Source: Ceratotherium simum simum
Taxonomy: Eukaryota > Chordata > Mammalia > Perissodactyla > Rhinocerotidae
NCBI RefSeq assembly: GCF_000283155.1
Contig: NW_004454166.1
Span: 7,986,657-8,050,656, forward strand
Length of the DNA: 64,000 nt
Direction of reading: 5' to 3'
Positions 12,300-24,163 of the stretch are shown in pieces (position 1 is the first letter of the stretch; each line of letters starts with the position of its first letter). The notes below the pieces were generated by a model. The model saw nothing but the letters and a program-made list of their open reading frames with translations, did no database searches and was not told the origin of the DNA. The translations under genes were made by a program, and so were the position numbers.

Positions 12300-14505
12300 T
12301 TATTCAAAGTAGAGACAGAACTAGAGCATCGATCTCTATACTACATATTTTATTGTGCCCAAGTGCTTCCCCAAGCTACAAAATTATCCACAGAGCAGAA
12401 CACAGGACTGGCTGATGACAAGAAGTTCAGCACGATCATGAACATGGGTATGTGGTTCACATGGGAGATAAATCCCTATGCTAGAGACTGAACCCCTTGA
12501 ATCATTAAAATCAATAACTCACTCTACTTGCTATGAATCCTGGCTTAACAAACAAATTTCAGAATGTAATTGTTTCTTTTCTATAATAAATAATTAGAAA
12601 GAGCATGTAATAAAAAATTAGAAAGGCAATAAAAAAAGCATAACTTTCTTACTAAACACCTAAATTTTATATCACAAAATAATTACCACTCATTTAAATA
12701 TTTAAAAATTGTGTGTGTGTATAAATTGGTTTGACCAAAATACTCTATTCAGTGCTTCCATGAAAAAACACTATGGAGCTCCTATAACAATTTGGGAAGG
12801 AAAAATATGAAAACTGGGCTTTTTTAAGACCATAAATTAATGAATAGATAGTTAGCGAAGGTTTAAAGTTTTTTTCTAGTATTTTGGCCAAATTAAAGTG
12901 AATTGTCCAATTGTATAATCAAAGACTTAAAAGAGTAAAGAAAATTTCTTCTACAAAAGGATATCACTTATTGTTTGGCATAATATATCTGTCTCCAAAG
13001 CAGTTTCCGATTTGCAATACCATATAGTATTGTGGGAGTTTTTAAATGTGGTTTTGTGCATGAAATTGAAATAAAAAACTCATTTCAGTTTTAAGTTAAT
13101 CATTTTATCATTAATTCTAGACTTGCTGCTGGTCAAATACATGTTAATAAAATATACTCATTACTTGGGAGACAGTAGGTAGTCTATTTCCCTGATGACT
13201 TATCATAATAAGTTTTCTGAATCCATAAGTATTAATTATCCATGCAAAGAGCTGACTTCTCTGGGAAAATAGGTTCATCAATTTTACATATTTATTCTTT
13301 CCTACACGAATATTCACTGCGGACATTGGTAAACCTAAGAAAAATAAAATAGCTGAATTTCCCATTTATGTACACCACAAGAAGGTCAATTTCACCTACC
13401 AATCTCAGAGCAAGTCTCTACAGAAATGTAATACTGCTTAGTCCAGAAAAAACATCTAAAACAACTTATAAATTGCTGTTCCCTTAAGGCAACCAGCAAC
13501 TTAATCTTGGAGAGTGAAAGGAAATCCTGATTTAATGTATTATGAAATCCATAAATTTTTTGGAAAGGTGCAGGCCAGACCAGTGTTTATGAGTGTTTGT
13601 TTGGAGAATACATTTGGAAATTGCCCAAATCGGTAGAAATACATTAACTTTGACCAACTGAGTTTTATCAACTCAATATTATCAAGCACAGTCAAAAATG
13701 GACTGTAGATTCATCTAATCTGCAAAACCGCTGTGAAAGGCAATGCAATCCATGAAAAACACCAAGGAGTTCTGTTGGTAAGATGGTGAGGTACTCTGTT
13801 CTCTGCTGATTTTCTAAGTAATAGGATTTGCTATTTTAGTGCAGAAGAAAACCTCTGGGCCTTTTGGTATTTGACTGAACTTTAAATACTAAATCTATCC
13901 TGGCATTTCTGAGCCAGTCCGTTTAATCTGTGTTCTCAAAGCCATGTCTACATTGGAACAGTGAAAAAATAAAATCCATGACTAAGAAAATTTGAAGGTC
14001 TTCTACTGCCCTTGTCCAGCACACTTAGTCAAGTAATGTCAAATTCAAACTTCTGTGTTTGTAATTTACCTGATTAAACAGAGATTGTCTTCAAGTTTGC
14101 AATATTTATGAAAAGGTCTGCTAAACAGATCAATTATTTTAACACAGTTGCCAAGGTAAGTGTTTAGATTACTTCAGAAAGCTATTTTCAAACTTCCAAC
14201 ACCAAATACTTTTGCATGCAAGCTGCTAATTGCCAATCATTAGTCAACTTGTCTCAAATATTTGTTTCTTCTTCTTTGTAAGGCTGATATTCATGTACAG
14301 ATGAGTATAGAATTACTACCAGGAAATATGGTAATACTGACATTCCTATATAGATGTTATTATTAAAGCCAAATTTTTAATAAAATGATTAAATCAGTTT
14401 AAAACATTTCCATGATAACTAATAAATGATCATTAGAGGTGATAGTATCCGATGCAAGGAAAATGTTGTAGTTAAATCAACGCATTCATATTCTGCTCAT
14501 GTCAG
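12300..14505. other. Non-repetitive DNA, possible conserved block
   Basis: No gene and no repeat family recognised over 2.2 kb. The part 13640-14260 has higher complexity than its surroundings and contains homeodomain-like ATTA/TAAT words and a ttgcatgcaa palindrome (14212-14221). It could be conserved regulatory DNA, but only a cross-species alignment would show that. Confidence 0.4.
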
Positions 14506-14830
14506 TATAGATTAATTTAATACTTCTGAAAGAAATATGTAATATGCAGCAAAAAACAAAGATTTTCATGGCTTTTGCTACTATAATTCCACATTAGGAA
14601 ATTTCTCCTAAGGGAATAATTCAACAGAAGAAAGAAGATACATGCCCAAAGAATTTTCACTGCAGAATTATCTATAATAGAATAAATGTTCAATAATAGA
14701 GAAAGGCTTACTAAATTATGGTACATTAACACAACGGGATATTATACAGCTATGAAAAATGATGATTATGAAGACAAAGAGGAAATGACTATTTGTAATA
14801 CAATTTCAAGTGGCAAAAAAACCCACCATG
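14506..14830 (+). mobile_element. Old L1 3' end fragment
   Basis: The text 'aatttctcctaagggaataattcaacag' (in parts), 'cactgcagaattatctataa', 'aaattatggtacattaacac' and 'ggatattatacagctatgaa' follows the 3' end of old L1M/HAL1-type LINEs, whose consensus reads 'gcagcattatttataatag ... ggtacatccatacaatgga'. It is diverged and carries no useful frame. Confidence 0.65.
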
Positions 14831-15450
14831 GATTATAATTTATACTTGACATCAACTGGGTAAGATAAGCTATTTGCAAATAGCAACGGGAAAGTAATAA
14901 GAAAACATGAAAAACACCTGCTACATTAGGATAGAAAGAGTTATGGGTAATTGCTTTTCATTTTTTTCCATTGCATTTTATTAGTAATAACAAAGGTGAG
15001 CATAACAATAAAAATAAAAACAGCACTAATTCATCCAAGGTGAAAAGCCACATCACAGTCAGAAAAGCTGAAACACTTTTAAAGAGTTTTTAAAATAGAC
15101 TTTATTTTTCAAAGCGGTTTTAGATTCACAGCAAAATTGAGCAGAAAGTACAGAAAGTTTGCATATAACCTCTATCTCCACACACACACAGTCTCCCCCA
15201 CTATCAACATCGCCCACCAGAGTGGTACATTTTTTATAGTCTGTGAACCTGCGTTAACACATCATTATCCCCCAAAGCCTGTAGTTTACATTAGGGTTCA
15301 CTATTGGTGTTGTACATTCTATGAGTTTTGACAAATATATAATGACATGCTTCCACCCTTATAATATTACACAGAATAGTTTCACTGCCCCCAAAATCCT
15401 GTGTTCTGGCAGTTCATCACTCCCCACTAAGCTCTGGCAGCCACTCATCC

Positions 15451-15550
15451 TTTTTTCTTTTTTTTTACATTTACCAGTTTATTATAAAGGATATATCTCA
15501 GGAACAGCCAAATGGAAGAGATGCATAGGATCAAAAAAAAAAAAAAAAAA
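15451..15550 (-). mobile_element. Retroposed LTR 3' end inside L1
   Basis: A 66-bp segment (15467-15532) interrupts the L1 3' UTR. It matches part of the LTR at 44241-45351 (best at 44565-44624), sharing ctcaggaacagcca and atggaagagatgcatagga. On the minus strand it holds AATAAA (15483-15478), 11 bases, then an A-rich tail (complement of 15451-15466). An 18-base A-run on the plus strand bounds the other side (15533-15550). Target text 'atcctttt' (15447) and 'atcttttt' (15559) may be the target duplication. I infer L1-mediated retroposition of a transcript that used the LTR poly(A) signal. Confidence 0.7.
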
Positions 15551-16084
15551 GAAGAGAGATCTTTTTGTTGTCTCCATGGTTTTGCCTTTTCTCGAATTTC
15601 AAACAGTTGGAATCATACAGTATATAGTCTTTTCAAAAGCCTTTGGCTTTTTTCACTTAATGATTTGCATTTAAGCCTCTTCCATATCTTGTTATGGCTT
15701 GATAGCTCATTTCTTTTTAGGAATGAATAATATCCCATTGTATGGATGTACCAGCTTATTAATCCATTCACCTACTGAAGGACATCTTGGTTGCTTCTAA
15801 GTTTTGGCAATTATGAATCAAACTGCTATAAACATCTATGTGCAGGTTTTTGTGTGGATACAAGTTTTTCGCTCCTTTGGGTAAATACCAAGGAGGGTGA
15901 TTGCTGGATCATATGATAAGAGTATGTTTAGTTTTGTAAGAAACTGCCAAACTCTTCCAAAGTGGGCTTACCATATTGCATCCCCACCAGCAATGGATGA
16001 GAGTTCCTCTTGCTCCACACCCTCATCAGCATTTGGTTTTGTCGGTGTTCTGGATTTTGGCCATTCTAAGAGGTGTATAGTGGG

Positions 16085-16327
16085 ATCTTGTTTTGTTTTT
16101 TTTTTTTTGGTGCCAATCTTCCTCTTTTTGCTGAGGAAGATTGGCCCTGAGCTAACATCCATGCCCATCTTCCTCTACTTTATATGGGACGCCACGACAG
16201 CATGGCTCTACAAGCAGTGCATCGGTGCACGCCCGGGATCCAAACCGGTGAAACCCGGGCCGCCGCAGCGGAGCACGTGCACTTAACCGCTTGTGCCACC
16301 GGGCTGGCCCCAGTATCTTGTTGTTTT
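16085..16327 (-). mobile_element. ERE SINE nested in L1
   Basis: On the plus strand it starts with a T-run (the reversed A-tail). The ERE modules 'ctgaggaagattggccctga', 'gctaacatccatgcccatct', 'tcctctactttatatgggac' and the reversed tRNA-like head ending 'gggctggcccc' follow. The L1 target text 'atcttgtt' is found on both sides (from 16085 and from 16315). Removing the element restores continuous L1 sequence into 'ttaatctgcatttcc'. The head retains near-consensus pol III boxes. Confidence 0.93.
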
Positions 16328-16778
16328 AATCTGCATTTCCTTGAAGACATGTGACGTGGAACATTTTTTCATATGTTTATTTGCCAGCTGTAGATTTCTT
16401 TGGTGAGGTGTCTGTTAAGGTCTTTGGCCTGTTTTTTAATTGGGTTGTTCATATTATTGTTGAGTTTTAAGAGTTCTTTGTATATTTTGCGTAACAGTCC
16501 TTTACCAGATGTGTCTTTTGCAAATATTTTCTCCCAGCCTATGGTGCATCTTTTCATTTTCTTGACAGTATCTCTTACAGACCAGAAATCTTTAATTTAA
16601 TGAAGTCCAACTTATCAATTCTTTCTTTCATGAATCACGCCTTTGGTGTTGTATCTAAAATGTCATTGCTAAACCCAAGGTCATATAGATTTTTCTCTTA
16701 TGTTATCTTCCAGGAGTTTTAAGTCTATGATCCATTTAGAGTTAATTTTTGTTAAGGGTATAAGGTCTATGTCTGGAT

Positions 16779-17177
16779 TCATTTTTTGTATGTGGATGTC
16801 CAGTTGTTCCAACACCATTTGCTGCAAAGACTATCTTGGCTCCATTGTATTCCCTTTGCTCCTTTGTCAAAGATCAGTTGACTATATTTATATGGGTCTA
16901 TTTCTGGGCTCTCTGTTCTGTTCCGTTGTTCTATTTGTCTATTGTTTTGCCAATACCACACTGTCTTGATTACTATAGCTTTGTAGTAAGCCTTGAAGTC
17001 AGATAGCGTCAATCCTCCAGCTTTGTTCTTCTCCTTCAGTATCGTGTTGGCTATTCTGGGTCTTTTGCCTCTCCATATAAAATTTAGAATCAGTTTGTTG
17101 ATATCCACAAAACAACTTGCTGAGATTTTGGTTGGGATTTCGTTGAATCTACAGATCAACTTGGGAATAACTGACAT
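16779..17177 (-). pseudogene. L1 ORF2 remnant, 132-codon open stretch
   Basis: The longest open piece of the antisense L1 encodes a fragment from the ORF2 C-terminal half. It has the L1 signature text FIWRGKRPRIA, GGLTLSDFKAYYKA, KTVWYWQNNR and SKWCWNNW, in family order. It lacks the endonuclease and the RT catalytic motif, so it cannot encode a working protein. It is flanked by frameshifts and is a relic, not a gene. Confidence 0.88.
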
Positions 17178-18369
17178 CTTGACAATATTGAGTCTTCCTA
17201 TTCATGAACATGCATATCTCTCCATTAACTATTGATTTCTTTCATCAGAGATTTGTAGTTTTCCTCATATAGATCTTGTACACATTTTGTTAGATTTATA
17301 CTTAAGTATTTTATTTTTTGAAGTGCTAATGTTAATGGTACCGTGTTTTTTATTCCAAATTCCATTTGTTCATTTGTGGTATACAGGGAAATCATTTGCC
17401 TTTTGTATATTAACTTTGTATCCTCCAACCTTGCTATAACTGCATATTACTTCCAGGACTTTTTTTGTTGATTCTTTGGGATTTTCCACATAGAGGATCA
17501 TATCATCTGGAAACAAAGACAGTTTTATTTCTTCCTTCCCAATCTGTATATTTTTTATTTCCTTTTATTTAAAAAATACTTTTTATTTCCTGTCTCACTG
17601 CATTTTCTAGGACTTCCAGTATAACGTTGAAAAGAGTGATGAAAGGGGACATGCTTGTCTTGTTCCTGATCTTAATGGGAAAGACTCAAGCTTTTCATCA
17701 TTAAGTATGATGTTAGCTAGAGGTTTTTTGTCAATATTCTTTATCAAGTTGAGGAAATTCCCCTCTATTCCTAGTTTACTGAGAGTTTTTAATCATGAAT
17801 AGGTGTTGGAATTTGTCACATGCTTTGATATGATCATGTGATTTTTCTTGTTGGTTGATGGATCACATGAATTGATTTTTGAATGTTGAAATAGTTTTGT
17901 ATAACTGGGATAAATCCCACTTAGTCATGGTGTATAATTATTTTTATACACTGTTGGATTTCATTTGCTAATATTTTGTTGAGGATTTTTGCATGTATGT
18001 TCATGAGAGATATTGGTCTGAAGTTTTCTTTTCTTCTAATGTCTTTGCCTGGTTTTAGTATTAGGGTAATGCTGACCTCCTAAAATGAGTTAGGAAGTAT
18101 TCTTTCTGGTTCTATCTTCTGAAAGAGATTGCAGAGAATTAATATAATTTCTTTCTTAAATGATTTTTAGAATTCACCAGTGAACCCATCTGGGTCTGGT
18201 GCTTTCTATTTTATAAAGTTATTAATTATTGATTCAATTTCTTTCACAGATATAGGCCTATTCAGATGGTCTATTTCTTCTTGTGTGAGTTTTGGTAGAT
18301 TGTGCCTTTAAAGGAATTGGTCCATTTCATCTAGATTATCAAATATGTGGGCATAGAGCTGCTCATAGT

Positions 18370-18451
18370 CTGCCCGTTTTTGAAATGGGTTGTTCATTTT
18401 CTTATTGTTGAGTTTAAGAGTTCTTTGTATATTTTGAATAACAGTCCTTTA
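18370..18451 (-). repeat. Second copy of an L1 segment, out of order
   Basis: About 80 bp here (tgcccgtttttgaaatgggt to acagtccttta) repeats 16424-16504 of the same L1, in the same orientation. It is joined directly to the truncated end of the L1 at 'ctgctcatagt'. In a normal L1 the two parts are about 2 kb apart. It is either a remnant of an earlier L1 at the insertion site or a template switch during insertion. Confidence 0.85.
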
Positions 18452-19809
18452 CTTTTAAAGATTTTGAGCCAGATAGGAACATGTACCTTTGCTAAAACCA
18501 CATTCTGTAAATTAACCTCTGAAAGAATATATTCACCATGATTATATGGTAAAGTGGTTGCCTGCAGAAAGGGGGCAGTTAGAAGACGTGGGTTACATTA
18601 CCATTTCTAACCTAACTTAGTTGGTGAGTTGTCATAAGTCATTTAACATCTGAATCAATCCCATACATATGTGAGTTCAGTAATTGGTGATAATAAGTAC
18701 TCTAATGACAAATTTCATACAAGTCACATAGTCTAGTAAGAAAAAGTTTATGGGATTCAATGTTTAGCAAATGATATGTGAGCACTGCTTTCCAAGTCTT
18801 AGCCACATAACATGCTGAGATGTTAAATGCCTATCTGACAGATTCTAAGATTCTGACAGATCTTAGAAACCCTGTATGGGGGCTTAAAGCTTCTTATACC
18901 CATAGCCACATATCCCAGTAATCTCAAAACAGTAATTTTATATAGTTGAAAAAATGTCTAGTATTTTACATCAGTTTTCTACTATCAGGCTTTTAAGTAT
19001 GATTTCTTTAGAAACCACTAACACAATATTACTACACTGTCCACAGGTTGTATAATAACGAATAATGCACGATAGATAGTGAATAATCATTACATATGCA
19101 CAATTGCTTGCTACTATGTAATGGGGACCAATCTGATGGCAAGTCAATCATTAATTTCTTATTTCACAGGACCTGAGAGGGATTGATAATAGTAGGCTGG
19201 GCAGAACCTAATATATCACCTATAAAAGTTTTATTATTTATAAATATAAAAATATTAATAAAATAAGAAGTTTTGATGAAATGATACCTTTTAACATTAA
19301 GTGAAAACTTTATTTAAATTCATTCATTTCAGATGATTCCCTTCCAACTTAAAAGTCTATACCAAATGAAAGCATTACTCAGGCAAGCAGGTTAAGTTAA
19401 AATAGTTTTAGAAAAACAAAGGCATGATAATTTTCCACAAATTGACCTTACCAAATCAAAATCTAAAAATGAAAATTTAAACTTACTAAAGGGAAATCTT
19501 CAGGAAGAAGGAAAAAGATTCCGTGGGGAATAATGAAGGTGCAGGGAGAAATGAAGAGCTATGAAAATGGAAATGTGTTGTTTATTGGCAAATTTAAATG
19601 AGCATTAATTATATAAAACGGTAATCATATTTTTATGTTTAAAATATATAGTATATTTAAAATGTTCAATAACAACAACATATAATCAGGAGGGAGACTC
19701 AATGGAGTTAAAGTGTTCTAAGTTTCTTCTATTGTGTAAGCAGTTAGTGAAAGTACTAAATAACATTACATTTTGATAAGTCAAGGATACAGGTTAGTGT
19801 GTAATCCCT
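18452..19809. other. Unassigned AT-rich DNA
   Basis: No gene or named repeat recognised. Low-complexity AT-rich words are frequent from about 19210 to 19270. Confidence 0.55.
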
Positions 19810-20730
19810 AAAAGAATAAAAAAACTGTATCTTTCCTAAAATAGAAAAAAAAATGGAATGGTAAAAGATAACAAGCATCAAAGAAGACAAGACAGATAAG
19901 CAGGAAAAAGATATAGGCAGGAGAAACAGAAAACATATAGTTCGATAGTAGATTTAAAGCTAAATATGTGAAAAACTAGATTAGAATTAAATGGAATAAG
20001 TTCTCCAGATAAAAGATAAGATTTATCAGGCTAAATTAAAGAAAGATCAGCTGTATTACATTTATAAGAGGTGTGTTTAGCATTCAAGGAAACAGAAAGG
20101 TAGAAAGCAAAAGTATATTAAAAATAAAGCATTCGAATAATAACTGAAAGAAAGCAGATGTAGCTATGTTAATATCCATCAAAATACACTCTAAGGCGAA
20201 AACGTTAACAGAGATAAAAAGGATCGCTAATAGTCAGAAAAGTTTAATTTTCCAGGAATATATAACAATTGTAAGTTTACCCTTAAAATAGAGAAAGAAA
20301 AAACTTGCCAGAACTATAAGTAGAAATAGACAATTCTATTTATCATAGACAATTCTCATTATCAAACAATAATGAGAGATTATAATACATGCATTCAAGA
20401 ACCACTAATATATCAGCAGGAGAAAATTGCTAAGAATAGTGAAGATTTGACCAATACACTTAACAAAATTTACCCTATTGAACATAGGAATGATATTCAA
20501 TAACTGAAGGAACCATTTTTTTTTTAATCACATGATTACACATGAAACCCAAAAGTTGATCATGTTTTAGGACAAGTCACAACAAATTTCAAAGAATTAA
20601 ATGATACAGAGAACATTTTCTGAGCACAGAAATTAAGTAATTAGCAATTAAGTAATTGGATAGTTAAGCTAGAAATCAATAACAAAAATATAGGCAGAAA
20701 ATCCCTATATGTTTGGAAATTTTAAAATGT
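19810..20730 (+). mobile_element. Old LINE-1, 5' part of ORF2 (sense)
   Basis: The text follows L1 ORF2 on the plus strand from its N-terminal region: 'gacaagacagataagcagg', 'aggtagaaagcaaaagtata', 'gtagctatgttaatatccat', 'gacaagtcacaacaaatttc', 'gctagaaatcaataacaaaa', 'tatgtttggaaattttaaaa'. The frame is destroyed. It is cut by the assembly gap and appears to resume at 22253, so I read 19810-25860 as one disrupted old L1 with later insertions. Confidence 0.75.
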
Positions 20731-21025
20731 NNNNNNNNNNNNNNNNNNNNNNNNNNNNNNNNNNNNNNNNNNNNNNNNNNNNNNNNNNNNNNNNNNNNNN
20801 NNNNNNNNNNNNNNNNNNNNNNNNNNNNNNNNNNNNNNNNNNNNNNNNNNNNNNNNNNNNNNNNNNNNNNNNNNNNNNNNNNNNNNNNNNNNNNNNNNNN
20901 NNNNNNNNNNNNNNNNNNNNNNNNNNNNNNNNNNNNNNNNNNNNNNNNNNNNNNNNNNNNNNNNNNNNNNNNNNNNNNNNNNNNNNNNNNNNNNNNNNNN
21001 NNNNNNNNNNNNNNNNNNNNNNNNN
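20731..21025. other. Assembly gap (295 N)
   Basis: 295 undetermined bases. The flanks suggest it hides the 3' end and poly(A) of the antisense L1 that follows. It may also hide some of the sense L1 between its two visible halves, so its true length may differ from 295. Confidence 0.99.
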
Positions 21026-22252
21026 ATATTATATGTACCACATTATCTTTATTCATTCACCCATTAATGTACACTTAGGTTGATTTTATAATTTGGCTAC
21101 TGTGAATAATGCTGGAATGAACATGGGAACAGGTATGTTTTCATGATTCTGTTTTCATTTCTTTTAGATATATACCCAGAAGTGGGATTGCTGGATCACA
21201 CGTAGTTCTATTTTTAATTTTTTGAGGAATGTCAATACTGTTCCATAATGGCTGTACCAATTTACATTCTCACCAACAGTGTACAATGGTTTCCTTTTCT
21301 CTACATCCTTGCCAAGACATTAGCTTTTGTCTTTTTGATAACAGTCATTCTAACAGATGTGAGGTGATTTCTTGTGGTTTTGATTTGTATATCCCCGATG
21401 GTTAGTGATGTTGAACACTTTTTCATATACCTGTTGGCCATTTGTATGTCTTCCTTTGAGAAATATCTATTCAAGGCCTTTGCCCATTTTTTAATCTGGT
21501 TATTTATTTTCTTGCTAAAGAGTTGTTTGAGTTCTTTATATATTAAATATTAACCCTTTATTAGATATATGGTTTGGAAATATTTTCTCCCATTCTGTAG
21601 GTTGTCTCTTCACTCTGTTGATTGTTTCCTTTGCTGTGCAGAAGCTTTTCAGCTTATACAATCCTATTTGTCTGTTTTGCTTTTGTTCTCTATGTTTTTG
21701 GGGTCATGTCCAAAAGTCATTGCCCAAACCAATGTCAAGAAGCATTTCCCCTATGTTTTCTTCCAGTAGTTTTACAGTTTCAGGTCTCATGTTTAAGTCT
21801 TTAATCCATTTTGAGTTGATTTTTATATATGGTTTGATATAAGAGTTCAATTTCATTCTTCTGCATATGGATATCCAGTTTTCCCAGCACCATTTATTGA
21901 AGAGACTGTCATTTCCCCATTGTGTGTTTTTGGCATCTTTGTCAAAGATCAATTGACCACAAAGGCATGGGTTTATTTCTGGGCTCACTATTCTGTTCCA
22001 TTGGTCTAGACGTCTGTTTTTATGCCAATACCCTACTGTTTTGATTACTGTAGTTTTGTAGAATATTTTGAAATCAGGTACTGCGATGCCTCAAGCTTTG
22101 TCCTTTTCACTCAACAGTGCTTCGGCTATTTGGGGTCTTTTGTCGTTCCATATGAATTTTAGGATTGCTATTTCTATTTCTGTGAAAAATGCCATTGGAA
22201 TTTTTATAGGGATTGCATTGAATCTTGATTGCTTTGAATGGTAAGGACATTA
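21026..22252 (-). mobile_element. LINE-1 3' fragment (antisense), nested in sense L1
   Basis: In reverse this is the 3' UTR and ORF2 C-terminus of a younger L1. Landmarks are 'cttaggttgattttataatt', 'agaagtgggattgctggatc', 'ggctgtaccaatttacattc', 'gcagaagcttttcagcttat' and 'ccaataccctactgttttga', ending at about 'ggtaaggacatt' (22252). It is 5' truncated. Sense-strand L1 sequence lies on both sides, so it was inserted into the older element. Confidence 0.9.
21704..21988 (-). pseudogene. L1 ORF2 C-terminal remnant, 94 codons
   Basis: An open stretch on the minus strand encodes L1 ORF2 C-terminal text: SPEINP near the start, [19 protein letters not shown], then [10 protein letters not shown] and a lysine-rich run. 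It shares these words with the remnant at 16779-17177, which comes from another copy. It has no start context or catalytic domain and is a relic. Confidence 0.88.
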
Positions 22253-23463
22253 ATTATTAAACGACTGAAACTAGTAAGATAATGCTATGAACGACTTTAT
22301 TCCAATAAGTTTTAAAATTGATGATATACTCGACTTCCCTGAGAAATATCTTACCAAAACTAACTCAAAAAGAAATTAAAAACTTGAATAGTCCTACTGC
22401 CACCTAAAGTGCTGAATCAATAATCGCTTTTCCACAAAGAAAATCTCAAGCCTCGATGGCTTCACTGCTGAGACCTATCAAACCTTCAAGAAAGAAATTA
22501 TTTCAGTTATACACAATATATTCCAGATAATAGACAATATCGGTGTTATTCCCTAAAATATTTAATGTGTTTAACATGACCTCTAATACCAAAACCCAAC
22601 AAAAACAGTAAGAGAAATGAAAATTAAAAGCCCATCTCACTTCTAATATCAATGCAAAAATGTTTAAACAGAATATTAGCACATTGAATTCAGTAATATA
22701 AAAATTAATAAAATATTATTAGTATCATAAAATTCAATATCATTCGTGGGGAAAAATAAAGTTGGAAAACTAAAACTAAACCTGAAGAGGATGGATTATC
22801 TTAACTGGATAATATATATTTAGAAAAACCTAGATTAAACATTATACTTAACAGTAATGTGATGGAAATTTTCTTCTGAAATTGGGAGATAAAAATGTAT
22901 TCTATTACCAATTCTATTTAACAATGTTTGGGAGGTTCTAGCCAGTGGAATAAGCCAAGAAAAAGAAATAAAAGGTATAAAACCTGGAAAGGAGTAGACA
23001 AAACTGCCATTCTTAGGTGATAGAATTGTGTAGAAAGAAAATCTAAAGGAAAGTACTAATAATTATTCAAATTTAAGATCATGAAGAAATTTGTTTGATC
23101 AAAATCAACATTAAAAAATCAGTAGTATTTCTATACACCAGCAACAAACAGAAGATAAAAATTTTGAATATGGTTTACTTACAACAGAATAAAAAATATC
23201 AAATACTTGGGAATATATTGGATTAAAAAGTACAAGAAATCCTTGGGAAAAATTATAAATCTTTTTTGTAAGGCATAAATAAATAGAGAGAGAATATTTT
23301 CATGAATTAGAAGATTCAGCATTTTAAAGATGTCTCTTCTTTCCAAATTGGTCTATAGAATTACGACATTTCCAATTAAAAGATCAACAGGAGTTTGTGA
23401 AACTTCACAAGCTGATTCTCATTTTTTATGGAAATGCAAAAGGCCAAGAATAGCCAAGTCTCT
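22253..23463 (+). mobile_element. Old LINE-1, RT region of ORF2 (sense)
   Basis: This continues the sense L1: 'ctgaaactagtaagataatg', 'ccaaaactaactcaaaaaga', 'tcgatggcttcactgctgag', 'gggaggttctagccagtgga', 'tctatacaccagcaacaaac', 'gatgtctcttctttccaaat' and 'atggaaatgcaaaaggccaa', ending at about 'agccaagtctcttta'. It spans the RT and thumb parts of ORF2 with many frameshifts. Confidence 0.85.
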
Positions 23464-24163
23464 TTAGAGGATAGTGTTAGAATTCCCTAGGATCTTTTTT
23501 TCTATTTTTGTGAATTCCTTGTTTCATTAAGTTCACTTTCATTTCCAACAGCCAGCAACTGCAATTCTCTATTTAGGTGACTGTCTTTGTCCCAGTGCTC
23601 ATAGAACAAGAGTCAGGGCTGCCATTAGGCAATGTCGAAGACTGTAGAAGCAGGAAAACCCAGCTTCCTTGTCAGTGCAGACATCCGTTAGACACAGTAG
23701 ACACAGTGCCAAGGGCCCACAATAATTTTAGGGGCCCACGAAAATGTTTTAATTTAATTTTAAAATCAGAAGAAAAATATTAGCACAATTATATGAATAT
23801 GTAATAATAAGTCTGGCCTGGATTGTATTCATCCTTCTACTAATGCAGTCATAAAGCATAAATTTAAATAATTTTTAATAGAGGAAGGGGCCCATGATGG
23901 TAAAAGTGCCTTAAGCCCATGAAAGTCATAATGTGACCTTGTTCCTTGCCCCGGTCCAGAAAACTCTGAAGAGTAAATTACAATGCAGTTTTACCTTATG
24001 TGTTCATACTGAAGCTATTCTCTATATGACTTCGCTTAACATCCTTCTTTGTCATTTCCTGTCCTGTTTTACTAGTTTCCCAGTTGACTTCTGCTGAACT
24101 CTACCTAACGCAACACTCTTCGAGAAGAATCAGATGGAAAAACTTGCTCTAACAGATAGCAAT
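23464..24163. other. Unidentified block inside the old L1
   Basis: The L1 match stops at about 23463. About 700 bp follow that are neither L1 nor ERE. Two similar phrases, 'aagggcccacaataatttta' and 'ggggcccacgaaaatgtttt', lie close together (about 23712 and 23733), with a third 'ggggcccatgatgg' at 23887. It could be an old non-autonomous element, but I see no terminal repeats and do not name it. The open frame at 23577-23783 shows no domain. Confidence 0.45.

Larger units (their letters stand above)
15078..18369 (-). mobile_element. LINE-1, 5'-truncated (antisense)
   Basis: A long L1 in reverse. Its 3' UTR lies at 15078-16080 ('cagcaaaattgagcagaaag', 'gaaggacatcttggttgctt', 'gtaagaaactgccaaactc'). 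ORF2 sequence follows upward from about 16350 to 18369, through C-terminal and RT-region text ('ggtcaaagatc'-type words near 16867, 'ttgtagttttcctcatatag' near 17251, 'aatatgtgggcatagagctg' near 18341). The ORF2 5' half, ORF1 and 5' UTR are missing, which is usual for 5' truncation. Stops and frameshifts make it inactive. It hosts an ERE at about 16096-16314 and a short retroposed LTR fragment at 15467-15550. Confidence 0.93.

Noticed and set aside
15897..16286. 129-codon plus-strand open frame
   Set aside because: It crosses from antisense L1 3' UTR into an inserted ERE; both are non-coding on this strand.
20676..21083. Open frames of 121-126 codons across the gap
   Set aside because: Nearly all of each frame is N.
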